From assembly GCA_022578605.1 (NCBI GenBank), contig MU394052.1, positions 310,001 to 374,000 on the forward strand: a stretch of DNA of 64,000 nucleotides. The letters are read 5' to 3'. The stretch comes from Camillea tinctor. Taxonomy: Eukaryota; Ascomycota; Sordariomycetes; Xylariales; Xylariaceae. The notes below the pieces were generated by a model that saw only the letters and a list, made by a program, of their open reading frames with translations, did not search any database and was not told the origin of the DNA. A program made the position numbers and the translations under genes. Position 1 is the stretch's first letter; every line of letters starts with the position of its first letter. Positions 46,211 to 58,008 of the stretch are shown one piece after another.

Positions 46211-47662
46211 ACTGGATATATATGAGCAAGCCAATGGTCACCTCCGTTCCACCATATGCCTTTTTAATCTTCTGGGTGTTTGAGGGGTTTATGTCAAGGC
46301 CCCTTTTGGGAGGTCTAATACGAGGGAGTTTACGCTGTGTTACGATATGAATGGCGTTTCCCAAACCTGAATTTTTTCGAGTACATACTTTGCACAAACG
46401 GTTTTTTTTCACTTGTCTTCGCTTTCAGTCCACACATTAATACGAAAAACTGTGTGTGACGGGGAGGGCCTGGGTGATATAAAGAAAGACAGAAAGGCGT
46501 CCATACAACTTTTTTTCTTGATGGGCAGCTTATAGAAAGCAGATTGGGGCGTCCAGCGCATTGTGGCCGGGTTGCATATGTCTGCATCATGAAATGGGGC
46601 TAATCGTGTAACTTAGACGGTGCCGGAATACTAGACCTGAATGATAAAGAAACCAAAATATGACAAAAAATTAACAAATGTTCATCTACATGCTCTCCCC
46701 AATTAATTAGATATTTGTGATGTCTACCTGTGTTATGTTTCCATTCCTACCAACTTGGCTAATACTCATGACGTGCATATTGAATGACAACCATGGATAT
46801 GGCGTAGGTTGTCTAACCTACATTGTGTAGGCCTAGTAGATTAGGGACCATACATAGTACCTATGTTGATTCCAAGTTATAGCATTTCCACTTGTATAGG
46901 TACGTATAATGGCAACCGAAGTTGACATTAGGACCATCTGTCAGAGGTGATAGATCAGAAGGTGCATTGCATAGAACGCAGAGAGTGTTTCTGTGTATAC
47001 GTATGAGTATCGCATGGAGTTGTAGTTTCTACACAAGTTCCTCGCACAACAACATCGTGATTACCTCAGTTCTTGCTAGGTTAGGTCTCTCGTGACAACA
47101 CCTCTTCATAGTGAAGGGTTGGGTCAGTATACTCTACTAGTCGCTATCATCTTCGGTAATGGGAACTATAGACGGATCCCTGGAAATATAGCACAAGTGT
47201 TGCTTGCTTCACTTAGACTATCTATTCCATATGAGATATATATCATGATCTATACACCTGAAGGAGGGTAACGATATTACGTACGGCAAGATGGTGAATA
47301 GAATCTGATATGTTAGAGCACGTGTGGTTCGTTATTTGATATTCTTCTTCATAGTAAAACAAGCAAAGCATCTCTTTTCATGTCCGCTCCCTGATTGGGA
47401 CTTTTGGTTGTTATTGTGTGTGTGTTTTTTATTTCCCTCGAGATTTCAGAGCAAAAGGATTTCTAACCTCCCCACACGCATAATTCTGGTTAAGGGGGGT
47501 TGTTTAGGTTGGTTCCTAAGTAAAGTGCCTTTTTTGGTTTGGTTGTGCGATGCTATTTACATCCGTTTTCCCTCCTGTAAGCCTTGATGCCCGAAAAAAA
47601 ATGAAACCCCGATCCTCTTCCCTTCCCCTCTAAAGACAGAACGATGAGAAAGACGAGATGAT
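46211..47662. other. Convergent intergenic region
   Basis: 3' regions of the transporter (plus) and eL27 (minus). The DNA is AT-rich, and no coding frame has family character. TTTTTT and AATAAA-like elements are scattered, but I cannot assign polyadenylation sites. Confidence 0.6.
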
Positions 47663-48417
47663 CTAGAATCCTGCAGGAGAGAAGCCATTGGTTAGCTCGG
47701 ACGGATAGGTGAAGACGGAGAGAGAGTGCGAGGAGAAAAAGCGACGTACTCAAGGGGGTGAAGAACCATCTGTTCTTGCCGCTCGTGTAGCGCTCCTCGA
47801 GGACCTTCTTGACGTTCTTCTTGGCATCCTCACGCTGGCTGGGCTCCTTGAAGGTATCGGCGGACAGAGCACCCTTGAGGCCCTCGAGCTCGAGAGTGTA
47901 ACGGGTAGGCATCAGGTGGTTGTAGTTGATAGCCTTGATGAAGGGCTTGATCTTCGACCGCTTCTCCTGGCGGGTCTTGGACATGCGGCGCGTGATCTTG
48001 GAAGGGTATCGCTCAATACCAGCTACGAGAGCATGGCCGTAGGGGTGCGCCTTGTTGCCGCTGTCGACGGGCTGGATGATGACGACCTAGATTGAAACGA
48101 AGACATTGGGTAATTAGTGATAATGTTCTCTTCTGCCAATATCATATTCTCTCTCTTTTTTTTGTATTCTTCTTCTTCGGGGACATCATCGTAGTCGTGA
48201 TACTCTTTTCCCAAGCATAAATTTGCCCTAATCGAAATATTTTTTGTTTTGTTTTACTCCTTGTATTTTTTATAATTTTTTATATATATTTTCCCCTCAT
48301 CCAGATTTTTTCTTTTTTAAAAATTCCTCTTCTTCCACAAATAATTAAACGTACCTTCTTGCCGGCGTATCGGCCGCGGGTGATGATGGCAACTCGGCCA
48401 ACCTTGAGGAACTTCAT
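47663..48417 (-). CDS. rpl27: 60S ribosomal protein L27 (eL27)
   Basis: Three exons, 48417-48355, 48086-47750 and 47670-47663, give 135 aa, the usual length. It begins [20 protein letters not shown], continues with [20 protein letters not shown] and [17 protein letters not shown], and ends [18 protein letters not shown], the signature eL27 C-terminus. It is a structural protein of the large cytosolic ribosomal subunit. The first intron is 268 nt and T-rich, long for this genome. The second is 79 nt with donor GTACGT and acceptor CTGCAG. The last exon has only 8 coding nucleotides, supplying the end of Arg, Phe and the TAG stop, so automatic models may miss it. The gene is divergent from Nce101 across 529 bp. 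Confidence 0.97.
48087..48354 (-). other. Long first intron of rpl27
   Basis: 268 nt, donor GTACGT, acceptor AATCTAG. It is strongly A/T-rich with homopolymer stretches, several times longer than the other introns here, and splits the coding sequence after codon 21. Confidence 0.9.
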
Positions 48418-48946
48418 CTTAGCTTCGTTATCGCAAGGCAAAAAGGAAGTCGTATATCCGTTATGCTCGAAGAACTGGAGGGGGGAGAGGTGGTCGTTTA
48501 AGTCGTGGGTTGGGTAGGTAATAATTCAGCTGGAAATGGAAATTGTGTTCGCCAGTAAAGGGTTTTGCACTAGATTGGTTCAATTTTGTGCCTTTGTGTG
48601 GGGAATTAATCGGTTGCTTCTTCCTTTTTTTCTTTTTTCTTTTTTTTTCCTTTTCTCTTTTTCTTCTCTTTCCCTTTTTTCCCAGTACAAGGTGGTCAGA
48701 GCTTTCGGTGTCATTATGTAAGCTACATTAGTGTAAAGGTTCTACCCCTCCTTGATCAATAACCCCACTAACCACATATTATTCGGCTCTCCCCGATTAC
48801 GCTCATCTACGAACTAGACTCATCGCAAAATCCAATTGACGTCCAACTTTTTTTTTTCTTAACATAGAAATAAATTGAATGCAATACACCTAAGATATTC
48901 CCTGTACATTCACGTGAAGTTAACAAGATACCTTACCTATCTCACC
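48418..48946. promoter_or_regulatory. Shared divergent promoter of rpl27 and nce101
   Basis: A 529-bp intergenic space between the two start codons. A near-continuous T/C tract at about 48616-48682 (plus strand) lies in the middle, and a second T-run lies at 48848-48859. Such pyrimidine tracts are common in promoters of highly expressed filamentous-fungal genes. The regulatory role is inferred from position. Confidence 0.55.
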
Positions 48947-49197
48947 ATGTCTGCAGTCCCTCCCGCCTACATCATTTCGCGGAGAGCAGATCCCATCTTC
49001 GCCATTGCTATGGGTCTCGCTGCCGCTGCCATGAGAATAAATCGCGAAGAAAAGGAGAAGGGCAATACTACGCAACAAACCATACAAGCCGCTAAACGGT
49101 ATGTGCCATATATCTATATCTATCTTGTTCTAAACCCGAACTGACCTTGACTGGGTGCTTTAGACGAGTCGTCCAGTTTATCAAAAATCCACAGTGA
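48947..49197 (+). CDS. nce101: Nce101-like non-classical export protein
   Basis: Two exons, 48947-49098 and 49164-49197, give 61 aa. The first exon encodes MSAVPPAYIISRRADPIFAI, an Ala-rich hydrophobic helix and RINREEKEKG, then TTQQTIQAAKR. A 65-nt intron (GTATGT...CTTTAG) leads to RRVVQFIKNPQ and TGA. The single transmembrane helix preceded by the SRxADPxFA motif and followed by a basic/acidic segment matches the Nce101 family (Pfam non-classical export protein 1), described in yeast as affecting export of proteins lacking signal peptides. The molecular mechanism remains poorly known. The gene is convergent with the TTC36-like gene. Confidence 0.85.
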
Positions 49198-49486
49198 TTG
49201 ACTTGCATGGACCTTACATACCACTTGGCATAGGGGCCATGTCAATTTCCGCCAGAGATTGTTAAGAACACCCAGGAATGTTATATTCCACCTTGTCTTC
49301 CCGTAGCATCTACCAGTCAAGCAAACTATTTGGGATACTTGCTAGTCGCCGAAAATCAACAGGTTCGCGATTCGCATGAGTATATACTCTAGTATATTCC
49401 CTCTAGTCGAGGCGCTGAAAGAAAAAAAAATGTTTACATGGGCTTGCTCCTCCAAAGATAATTCTATTTACCTCCAACCTCGGTTC

Positions 49487-50278
49487 TCACAACGCGAACG
49501 CTGGTCCGTACTCCTTTTTCATGGCTTCCCGGACCATCTGTCCACAGAGTTTTGCCGTCGGGTTGGTACTCACGGCTAGACCTTTTGCAATCTCATTCCC
49601 GTATCTCCCCCCTAGGGTAAAATCCCTGGAAGCTGCCCCTTCAAAGTCGATACCGGTCCACCCCGCCTCCTTTCTCCCACCAACCCGGACTTTTACGTCT
49701 GCCTGGATTGATTTGGACGTCATGTAATATATTGCTGCTCTTTGCGTATACGCCAGAGACAGTGTTTTGCCTGCCTGTGGTGAAATAGCGGCAAAGAGGC
49801 TTTTCGGCGTCAATAGTGTGATGGCCTCGTCCAGGTCGGAGAGAGCGGTTACGGCTGCTTCCGATATCTCCTCATCGCCAGCATCTTGTATTAATGCCTT
49901 CCCATCCGGCTTTCCACTGAGCATCATGGTGTCCCCATAGAGTCTCCTCAAGGCCTGTGCCCTATTATTTCGGGCGCTGGCATATTTGGGTTGGTCTGAG
50001 ATAATTTGGCCGAGTTCGAGGACACACCGTCGATATTCTTGTATGGGTTCGGCTGTGGTCGCTGGCTTCAATCCGGCAAGCTGCATTTCCAAATCCTGCA
50101 TAGCTAACACAATTTCCCGTTCTTTTTGTGTGACTTGCTCGTACACAGTTCCGTCTGTGATATGCGGGTCCTTCGGCAACGTCTCGTCGACGACGACCAA
50201 CATCAGCGGATTGGCTTCTGGATCTTTGATCTTCTCTAGGACATTGAAGTCATGACGGCTGAGAGTGCTTTGTGCCAT
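49487..50278 (-). CDS. TTC36-like tetratricopeptide repeat protein
   Basis: A single exon of 263 aa. The central region from about residue 90 carries TPR-like helices (YASARNNRAQALRRLYGD; SLAYTQRAAIYYM). The C-terminus, DFEGAASRDFTLGGRYGNEI then AVSTNPTAKLCGQMVREAMK, is the hallmark of the TTC36 family, in which the last TPR is followed by an NPYAxLCNxM-type motif. Animal TTC36 has been linked to tyrosine metabolism through HPD (HPPD) stability. It is therefore noteworthy that this gene is the divergent neighbour of the HPPD gene, although adjacency alone does not show a shared function. The protein is longer than animal TTC36 (about 190 aa), mainly because of an N-terminal extension and an insert around residue 120-140. 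There are no signal peptide or membrane helices. The ATG at 50278 is the only good start. Confidence 0.88.
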   Translation of the reverse strand: MAQSTLSRHDFNVLEKIKDPEANPLMLVVVDETLPKDPHITDGTVYEQVTQKEREIVLAMQDLEMQLAGLKPATTAEPIQEYRRCVLELGQIISDQPKYASARNNRAQALRRLYGDTMMLSGKPDGKALIQDAGDEEISEAAVTALSDLDEAITLLTPKSLFAAISPQAGKTLSLAYTQRAAIYYMTSKSIQADVKVRVGGRKEAGWTGIDFEGAASRDFTLGGRYGNEIAKGLAVSTNPTAKLCGQMVREAMKKEYGPAFAL

Positions 50279-52486
<2,208 letters not shown>

Positions 52487-53780
52487 AGAGTCGAATGAAA
52501 TGAATGAAGAAAAAGAAGAAAGGGAAACATTAAGAGAGGAACCCGGGGAGGATAAGCAAAACAATGCGAGAAAGGCCTGCAGAATGTATAATACCCACCA
52601 CACACATATATACCACTACCGATCTAGAGAACCACCAGACAGATCTGACGAATATCACGAAAGAGGAAAGAAAAGGAAGTAAGAGGCCAACACAAGAACC
52701 ACCTTCATTTTTCTCCCTCCATCCTCTCCGGATTTACTTTTTCCGAGTTATTGGGCGTATCGACTAAGAGCGAAGTGAGAAAGGAACGGGAAATTATGAA
52801 TTTGTGGTTTAGGCATGTTGATAGTTGCAGAGCGAATCGTAGCACGAAGCCAAATAAAAAATTTTTAAAACCCCCAAATATATCATGCTACCTATAGGTT
52901 TCGTGTTAATGGAGCTATATATACATATATGTGAACAAACTACCTAGTCTGAAATAAAACAGCGGGGTTTGCGCGGGAGGTGTATAGCATACATATGTTA
53001 CTCGGCTTAGGTGAGTGAGTAGAAGTCTTCATTAGAATTGTTGGCTATGGATTCTTCTGGGGTTACTTGCAGGTATGTATTTGTATCGTAAGATAACCTT
53101 ATGTCAAGAATCCGCTTCTACTAGTATACCTATACTCTGTGTTATACCAACACGCAAGAATAAGCAAAATCCCTGATAACTTTATTTTTATTTTTAACGT
53201 ACAGCAATTTACTCTTCCCTGACCTCGATCAACCCCGAAGATTTAAAAAAAAGAAAAAGGCACATCCAAAGTAGTAAAGCAGGCAGACATAGGAGGTATG
53301 GGTATTAACTGAGTTTAGTTCATCAACAGCTATCATGTCTTATAGGTATATGTCTAAACTACCCTATCTCCCTTCCCTTTCTCGTTCCCCTATCCTCCTC
53401 TCTCTCTTCCTCTCACTCTTTTCCCCCATTAAGCAATAAATCGTAAAACGCAAAACGCAAAACGCCATTTTCCCCCTTTAATGCGTTATTCATTTCGTAA
53501 TAGGGAGTGGGTGGATGGTAAGTAGGTAAGATAAGTATTGGTGATAAGCCATCTTCCCCATCCCCCTTTCCCCTTCCTTTCCTTGCTATCCTAGCCTAGC
53601 CATCCCTAGTTTATCTGGGGCAAGAACTAAGGTTATGTTCGTGTGTATAGATGTGTGTGTATGCGGGGTGTTTATATATAGGTATATTCATAGCATATCC
53701 AACAATCTGCCCTTTACAAAAGGCAGCGTTCCCCTCCCCTTATTAATTTATTCCTTTGCCTTTTCGTAGAAGAGTTCTAT
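52487..53780. other. Convergent intergenic region between HPPD and SSL1
   Basis: 3' ends of both genes. Low-complexity A/G-rich DNA follows the HPPD stop (52490-52690); then AT-rich sequence, an AAAACGCAAAACGCAAAACGCC repeat near 53444-53465, and a TG-rich stretch near 53640-53660. No coding region seen. Confidence 0.6.
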
Positions 53781-55268
53781 TCAAGAATCTATCTCCATCG
53801 CGTTCCCATTCGTCGCATCCCTATCCCCGTTCTCGTTCCCGACGCCCCGCGTATCGCTCTGGCACCCGGGACAGTTGTGCAGGACCTCGTGGGCGAACAG
53901 GTCGCAGTCGATGCAGAAGTGATTGTTGCAGACCTCGCAGGCATACCTCCCCGACTCGCTGAGGCCCTTTACCACGGGGGCGGGGGCGGCGCGGTCCTCC
54001 TTGCCTTTGCCCTTGGCACCGGCCCGCGAGCTGGGCACTTCGGGGAACGGCGCGAGGCACGAGTAGCACGCGCGCGACCGCCGGGCCTCCGACCATGGCA
54101 CTTCGACCCAGTTGCGCAGCGGGAACAGGTGGTGGTACGACCGCGCCAGGTGGGTCGACAGGATAAGTGTGAGTCCGCAGCCGGGGCACTCGGCTGGTAG
54201 TCTGCACACACGCGAGCCGCACCGCGTGCACGCGTACCCCTCGCGGGTTGGCCGGTTGTGGCAGGCACAGTAATGGATGCTGTCGCCTGCGGCCAGAGTC
54301 CTCGAGGGAAACCCCATCATTAGCAAACTGGCGTTACTTTGCTCTTGTGCTCGGGTCGCGGGGGGTGTAGTGATCGCGAGCATGAGTTCTCGGAAATGTT
54401 GCTCATGTAAAGCTATGTTGTAGCCCGACTTGTCGCCGCTATTCGTTTTGGAGCAGAGTTCTTCGCAGATGGCGACCTGTGCGGCAAGGCCGACGATCGA
54501 TACGTGTATCCGGTCCTTAATTAGAGAATTTATCGTTTCGTGAATATCTCCCGGGTCGCTTGACATGAGGGCACCGTAGACTATCAAGACCTCGCGAGTT
54601 CCATGGGACGGCGTGTGACTATGTAATCACGAATTAGACGGCTAGGATACATAGCGATATTCATAGAACCAATACACTTACAAGAGAGCACCTCGGCACA
54701 TCTCCAGCGCATTCTGCAAGCTAGGGTTTCCCTGAGACTCTTGCTTGACCCATGTCTGTAGCTTTTCAAGGTGGTCGGCCGGGTTCCCACTCATGTCGCT
54801 AATTCGCACAGCAATACCGTCGCGCATTGCTATGATGGCGAGTTGTGAGATAGGGTTCTGCTCGAAATACTCCCTGACGAACTCGGATGCATACGCCATG
54901 CTTAGCTCGTGGCGACTGGGAAGCATGTCCTTCTCCTGCATAGCAAATGACATATCTAGGACCAGGACTAGGTGACGGATGATGCCGCGCTGTAACGGAG
55001 TGGTATCCTTTAGCAACCGCGCACGCTTCTCAGCTTCAGCAAGACCCTCAATAGTGCCCGCAAGGGTCCCATCTGCGCCTTCAACAACTGCGTCCCAGGA
55101 TCGTTGGATATCTTCCCAAGCAGCCCTGGCACTTTTGCGACCCCCTTTCCTAGGCTTGTTTTGCCCAGATTGTCCCCGGGCCCCGGGCTGTGTACCAGAT
55201 GTGCCTTGGTGGCCGAATTCATCATCGGAGGCATCGTCGCCTTGGAATTCACCGTCTGAATCGGCCAT
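53781..55268 (-). CDS. ssl1: TFIIH core subunit Ssl1 (p44/GTF2H2)
   Basis: Two exons, 55268-54682 and 54618-53781, give 474 aa. It belongs to TFIIH, acting in RNA polymerase II initiation and nucleotide-excision repair, where p44/Ssl1 binds and stimulates the Rad3/XPD helicase. The N-terminus is acidic and Gly-rich; the vWA-like domain starts near residue 95 with the MIDAS-like segment LVLVLDMSFAM (Asp105) and continues through FHTPSHGTREVLIVYGALMS. Cys-rich zinc-binding regions follow: CACH, CTRCGSRVC and CPGC at about 313-343, and the RING-like C-terminus with CYSC (about 380), CEVC, CIDC and CPGC (about 423-448). The 63-nt intron has a GTAAGT donor and TACATAG acceptor. A 30-residue Ala/Gly/Lys linker interrupts the zinc region, as in many fungal orthologs. 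Confidence 0.94.
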
Positions 55269-56798
55269 TTTGGTAGAGGTACGATTGTGGAGCGGTCGAA
55301 GGTGGAAGAGTCGGAAGAGAATGAAACGTCAAATTCGTGTGTAGAAGGTCGGTTAGTATAGTGTTCGCGGGTTTCGTTGGTGTGGGCTACAAAGGGAGAG
55401 GTGGTTAAAAACAATAAAACGAAGGTGGTGGCCAATAGGCAGTTGGTATTGGTGTTTCTGTTTTAGGACGGAAGCTCAAAGACATAGTTTGGTTGACTTT
55501 GTCAATTATGTAAGGTTATATGAGCTTTACTTAGATGCATTGCTCGGGTTGGGGCGAGGATTGGAAAAGTAGAAGAAACATTAAGACATAAGGTAGAGTA
55601 GAAATGACGAGGCTAGGTAAGTTTACTTTGCAATTCACCTTTAAAAATAATAAGCTTTGTCAAGAAATATCCGCAGCCTTGTCTGGCTTTGAGATATCTT
55701 TGACCAATCACCTAAGTAAAGTTTAACCAATCGAAACCCCTAAGGTACCTGATTTGTACGCAGTTACCTCTCTCTGCTTGTGAATCTGTAGAGGGAAGGT
55801 TGTACCTGTATACCTAATTCGAGTTTGACTTTTTGAGGTTCCTCAATTTGCTTGTGATCTGCACTCCACTTGTATCATTTAGTTGTACCTACACTTACAT
55901 AACCCACCTCGTTACCTACTAGGTAGGTAGTACGAAAACCTAACCTAGTTCACTAGCCTAACCTTATGTTACCTACCTAGTCTACCTTGCCTACACCATA
56001 TTAACATATCCCTGAGGTCTCTCCTGAAGCTAAGGCTAAAAATCATGGTGGGCATATACCACCAGGTATCATTATCCCCTCTCCCTCAAATCAACCACCA
56101 GGAACAAATATTCAATATTAGCAGACATGGCATATAATAAACACCTCCCCAGGGATCTACGAACCCCGGTTCGTCACAACATTTTCACTCAGGTCACCCG
56201 AATGGGAAAACCCCCAGACTCAAAACACTAGCGATCCCTTCGCCGACGTTCCTGAAACAAATCACCCTGGTCATTGGCCCTTTAACGAGTACTCACTATC
56301 CTGTTTCCTTGATGATGGCAAATGGGAACGAAGTAGTCTAACTTTTTGTTTCATGTCGGAGATATAGGTTATTCAAAAATCTATCATACGACATCATATA
56401 CATTAACCGCGCAAAAAATATGGGGTATACTGTCAATCATGCTCTCGCAAGCCCTTCCTCCTAACTCATATCGTGTATAGAACGAAATATGTTTCTCTCT
56501 CTTTTTTTCTTCCCTCTTAACCACGTCTCTTCGTACCGCCCTGGTCGTCCGCTGCTTCTTCAAAAAATAAAGTATTGTATGGTAGTAAGTGATAAGTAAG
56601 TAAGTGTGAAGGTAGTATTGTGAGGTTGTGATGTATGTGTGCGTAAAATTAAACCGTCATGCTATTAACTCTTTATGGGATGAAACCCATGAATTCCGAA
56701 TGATAAAAATAAAAAAACGAACGGGGGTATGCCGCATGACCTAAACTCCAACTCCATATTCAAAGAGAGACAAGAATTAAAAACAGGGCGCCTAAATT
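55269..56798. other. Intergenic between SSL1 and the Chs7-like gene
   Basis: 5' region of SSL1 (first about 200 bases) and 3' region of the Chs7-like gene. It contains a cluster of ACCTACCTAGGTAGGT-type repeats around 55880-55990. No gene supported. Confidence 0.6.
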
Positions 56799-58008
56799 TT
56801 AGGGGTAACCCGTGGGCTGGGTTGCGATTGGCCAGTCGTCTTCCGTGATGCTCGACCAGAATATCCAGATCATGACCACAGAAAGCAGGGTGAACAGCGT
56901 CTGGAACAGCGCCCCGTCAATCCTGCCTGCAGTGCCGTCGCAGATATACGGGCTAATCACGTAGTTGAAGATTTGACCGAGTGCAAACAACACTGCAGCC
57001 GCCGTGAGATAAAGCATGGGCCGCACCTCGCCGAGAATGCGGAGAACAAGAACAGCCTCTAGGACGTAGAAAGCGACGAGGAAAACGAGCGGCGCTAGCT
57101 GGTAGAGAACGTAGAGCGCAATGTTCCGGTAGGGCTGGTCGTAACTCGACGTAAACTCGGTTGTCCAGCTAAATCCCGTATCTAGTGTGATGTAACCAGT
57201 GCCGACCAAAAGAATACCAGCAGAGATGAGCATAAGTCCAAGGGATAGCGGCGTTCCATCGTCAAGAATCTGGTATCCAACCACTGCGTTCAGCATTAGA
57301 ATCCATGTCGACGCAATGATCATGCCAATGTGTATGCCAGTGAAAGCCTATTTGTGATGTTAGCTCGGCCTCCCAAACCTCTTTCTATTGTTTCTTCTTC
57401 TTCTTCTTCGAACGAGGTGAGAACGTACAATTCGAACTGTCGAGTTAAGAGGAAACTCTCCAACGGTAAATATTTCGCATATCTCAATTATGATGTAACT
57501 GAGGAGAAATAATTGCATTTCCCTGTAATCCGAGTTAGTATGATTTTCGTTTTCGTCCGAGCACTGCGAGGGGTGTCCGACCTCCGACCAACGGCGGCTT
57601 TCTTCTTCTCTGATTGTAGTAATAGGAAACCGGAGACGGCAATGGCGACGCCACAGAGGAGTATAGAGCCTATTGTTCAATTAGCAAGAACCGCACGCAA
57701 GGCTGCGCAACCCGACGTACCTAGATTCCCGAGATAGCGACCACCGCTCAGCGGGATGCCTCTCAGTTCACAACCGCCCCATGGTCCAGTTTGATTGTGA
57801 TTAGTGGAAAGGACCTAAGTACAACCATTAACGAGAGCTATGCAATAAGTCGATTGTAGCAAACTTACGTTACAGACAGGCAACGTCGAGTCCCTACAGA
57901 AGGCCTGTTGGAGGAAGATGCCAATTAGTGACGGTGCTCTTCGTCATCCGAATTCCAAGATGCAAATTCCCAGCATACCTCGAAATTGCCAAAATTGGTG
58001 GACCCCAT
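56799..58008 (-). CDS. Chs7-like membrane protein (chitin synthase export chaperone family)
   Basis: Six exons, 58008-57979, 57904-57869, 57814-57721, 57669-57582, 57522-57429 and 57347-56799, give 296 aa, the family's usual length. Translation starts MGSTNFGNFEAFCRDSTLPV, a hallmark N-terminus, and continues GGCELRGIPLSGGRYLGNLG, a helix (GSILLCGVAIAVSGFLLLQ), REMQLFLLSYIIIEICEIFTV, then a C-terminal part with five helices, including VVGYQILDDGTPLSLGLMLI and the ending MIWIFWSSITEDDWP. Chs7 family proteins are seven-pass ER proteins that help class IV chitin synthases leave the ER; a Chs7-like rather than canonical Chs7 role is inferred because the central loops differ. Introns are 74, 54, 51, 59 and 81 nt with CTAAT/CTAAC branch sites. 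The first two exons are only 30 and 36 nt, so an annotation built from long ORFs would see only the last exon. Confidence 0.9.
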
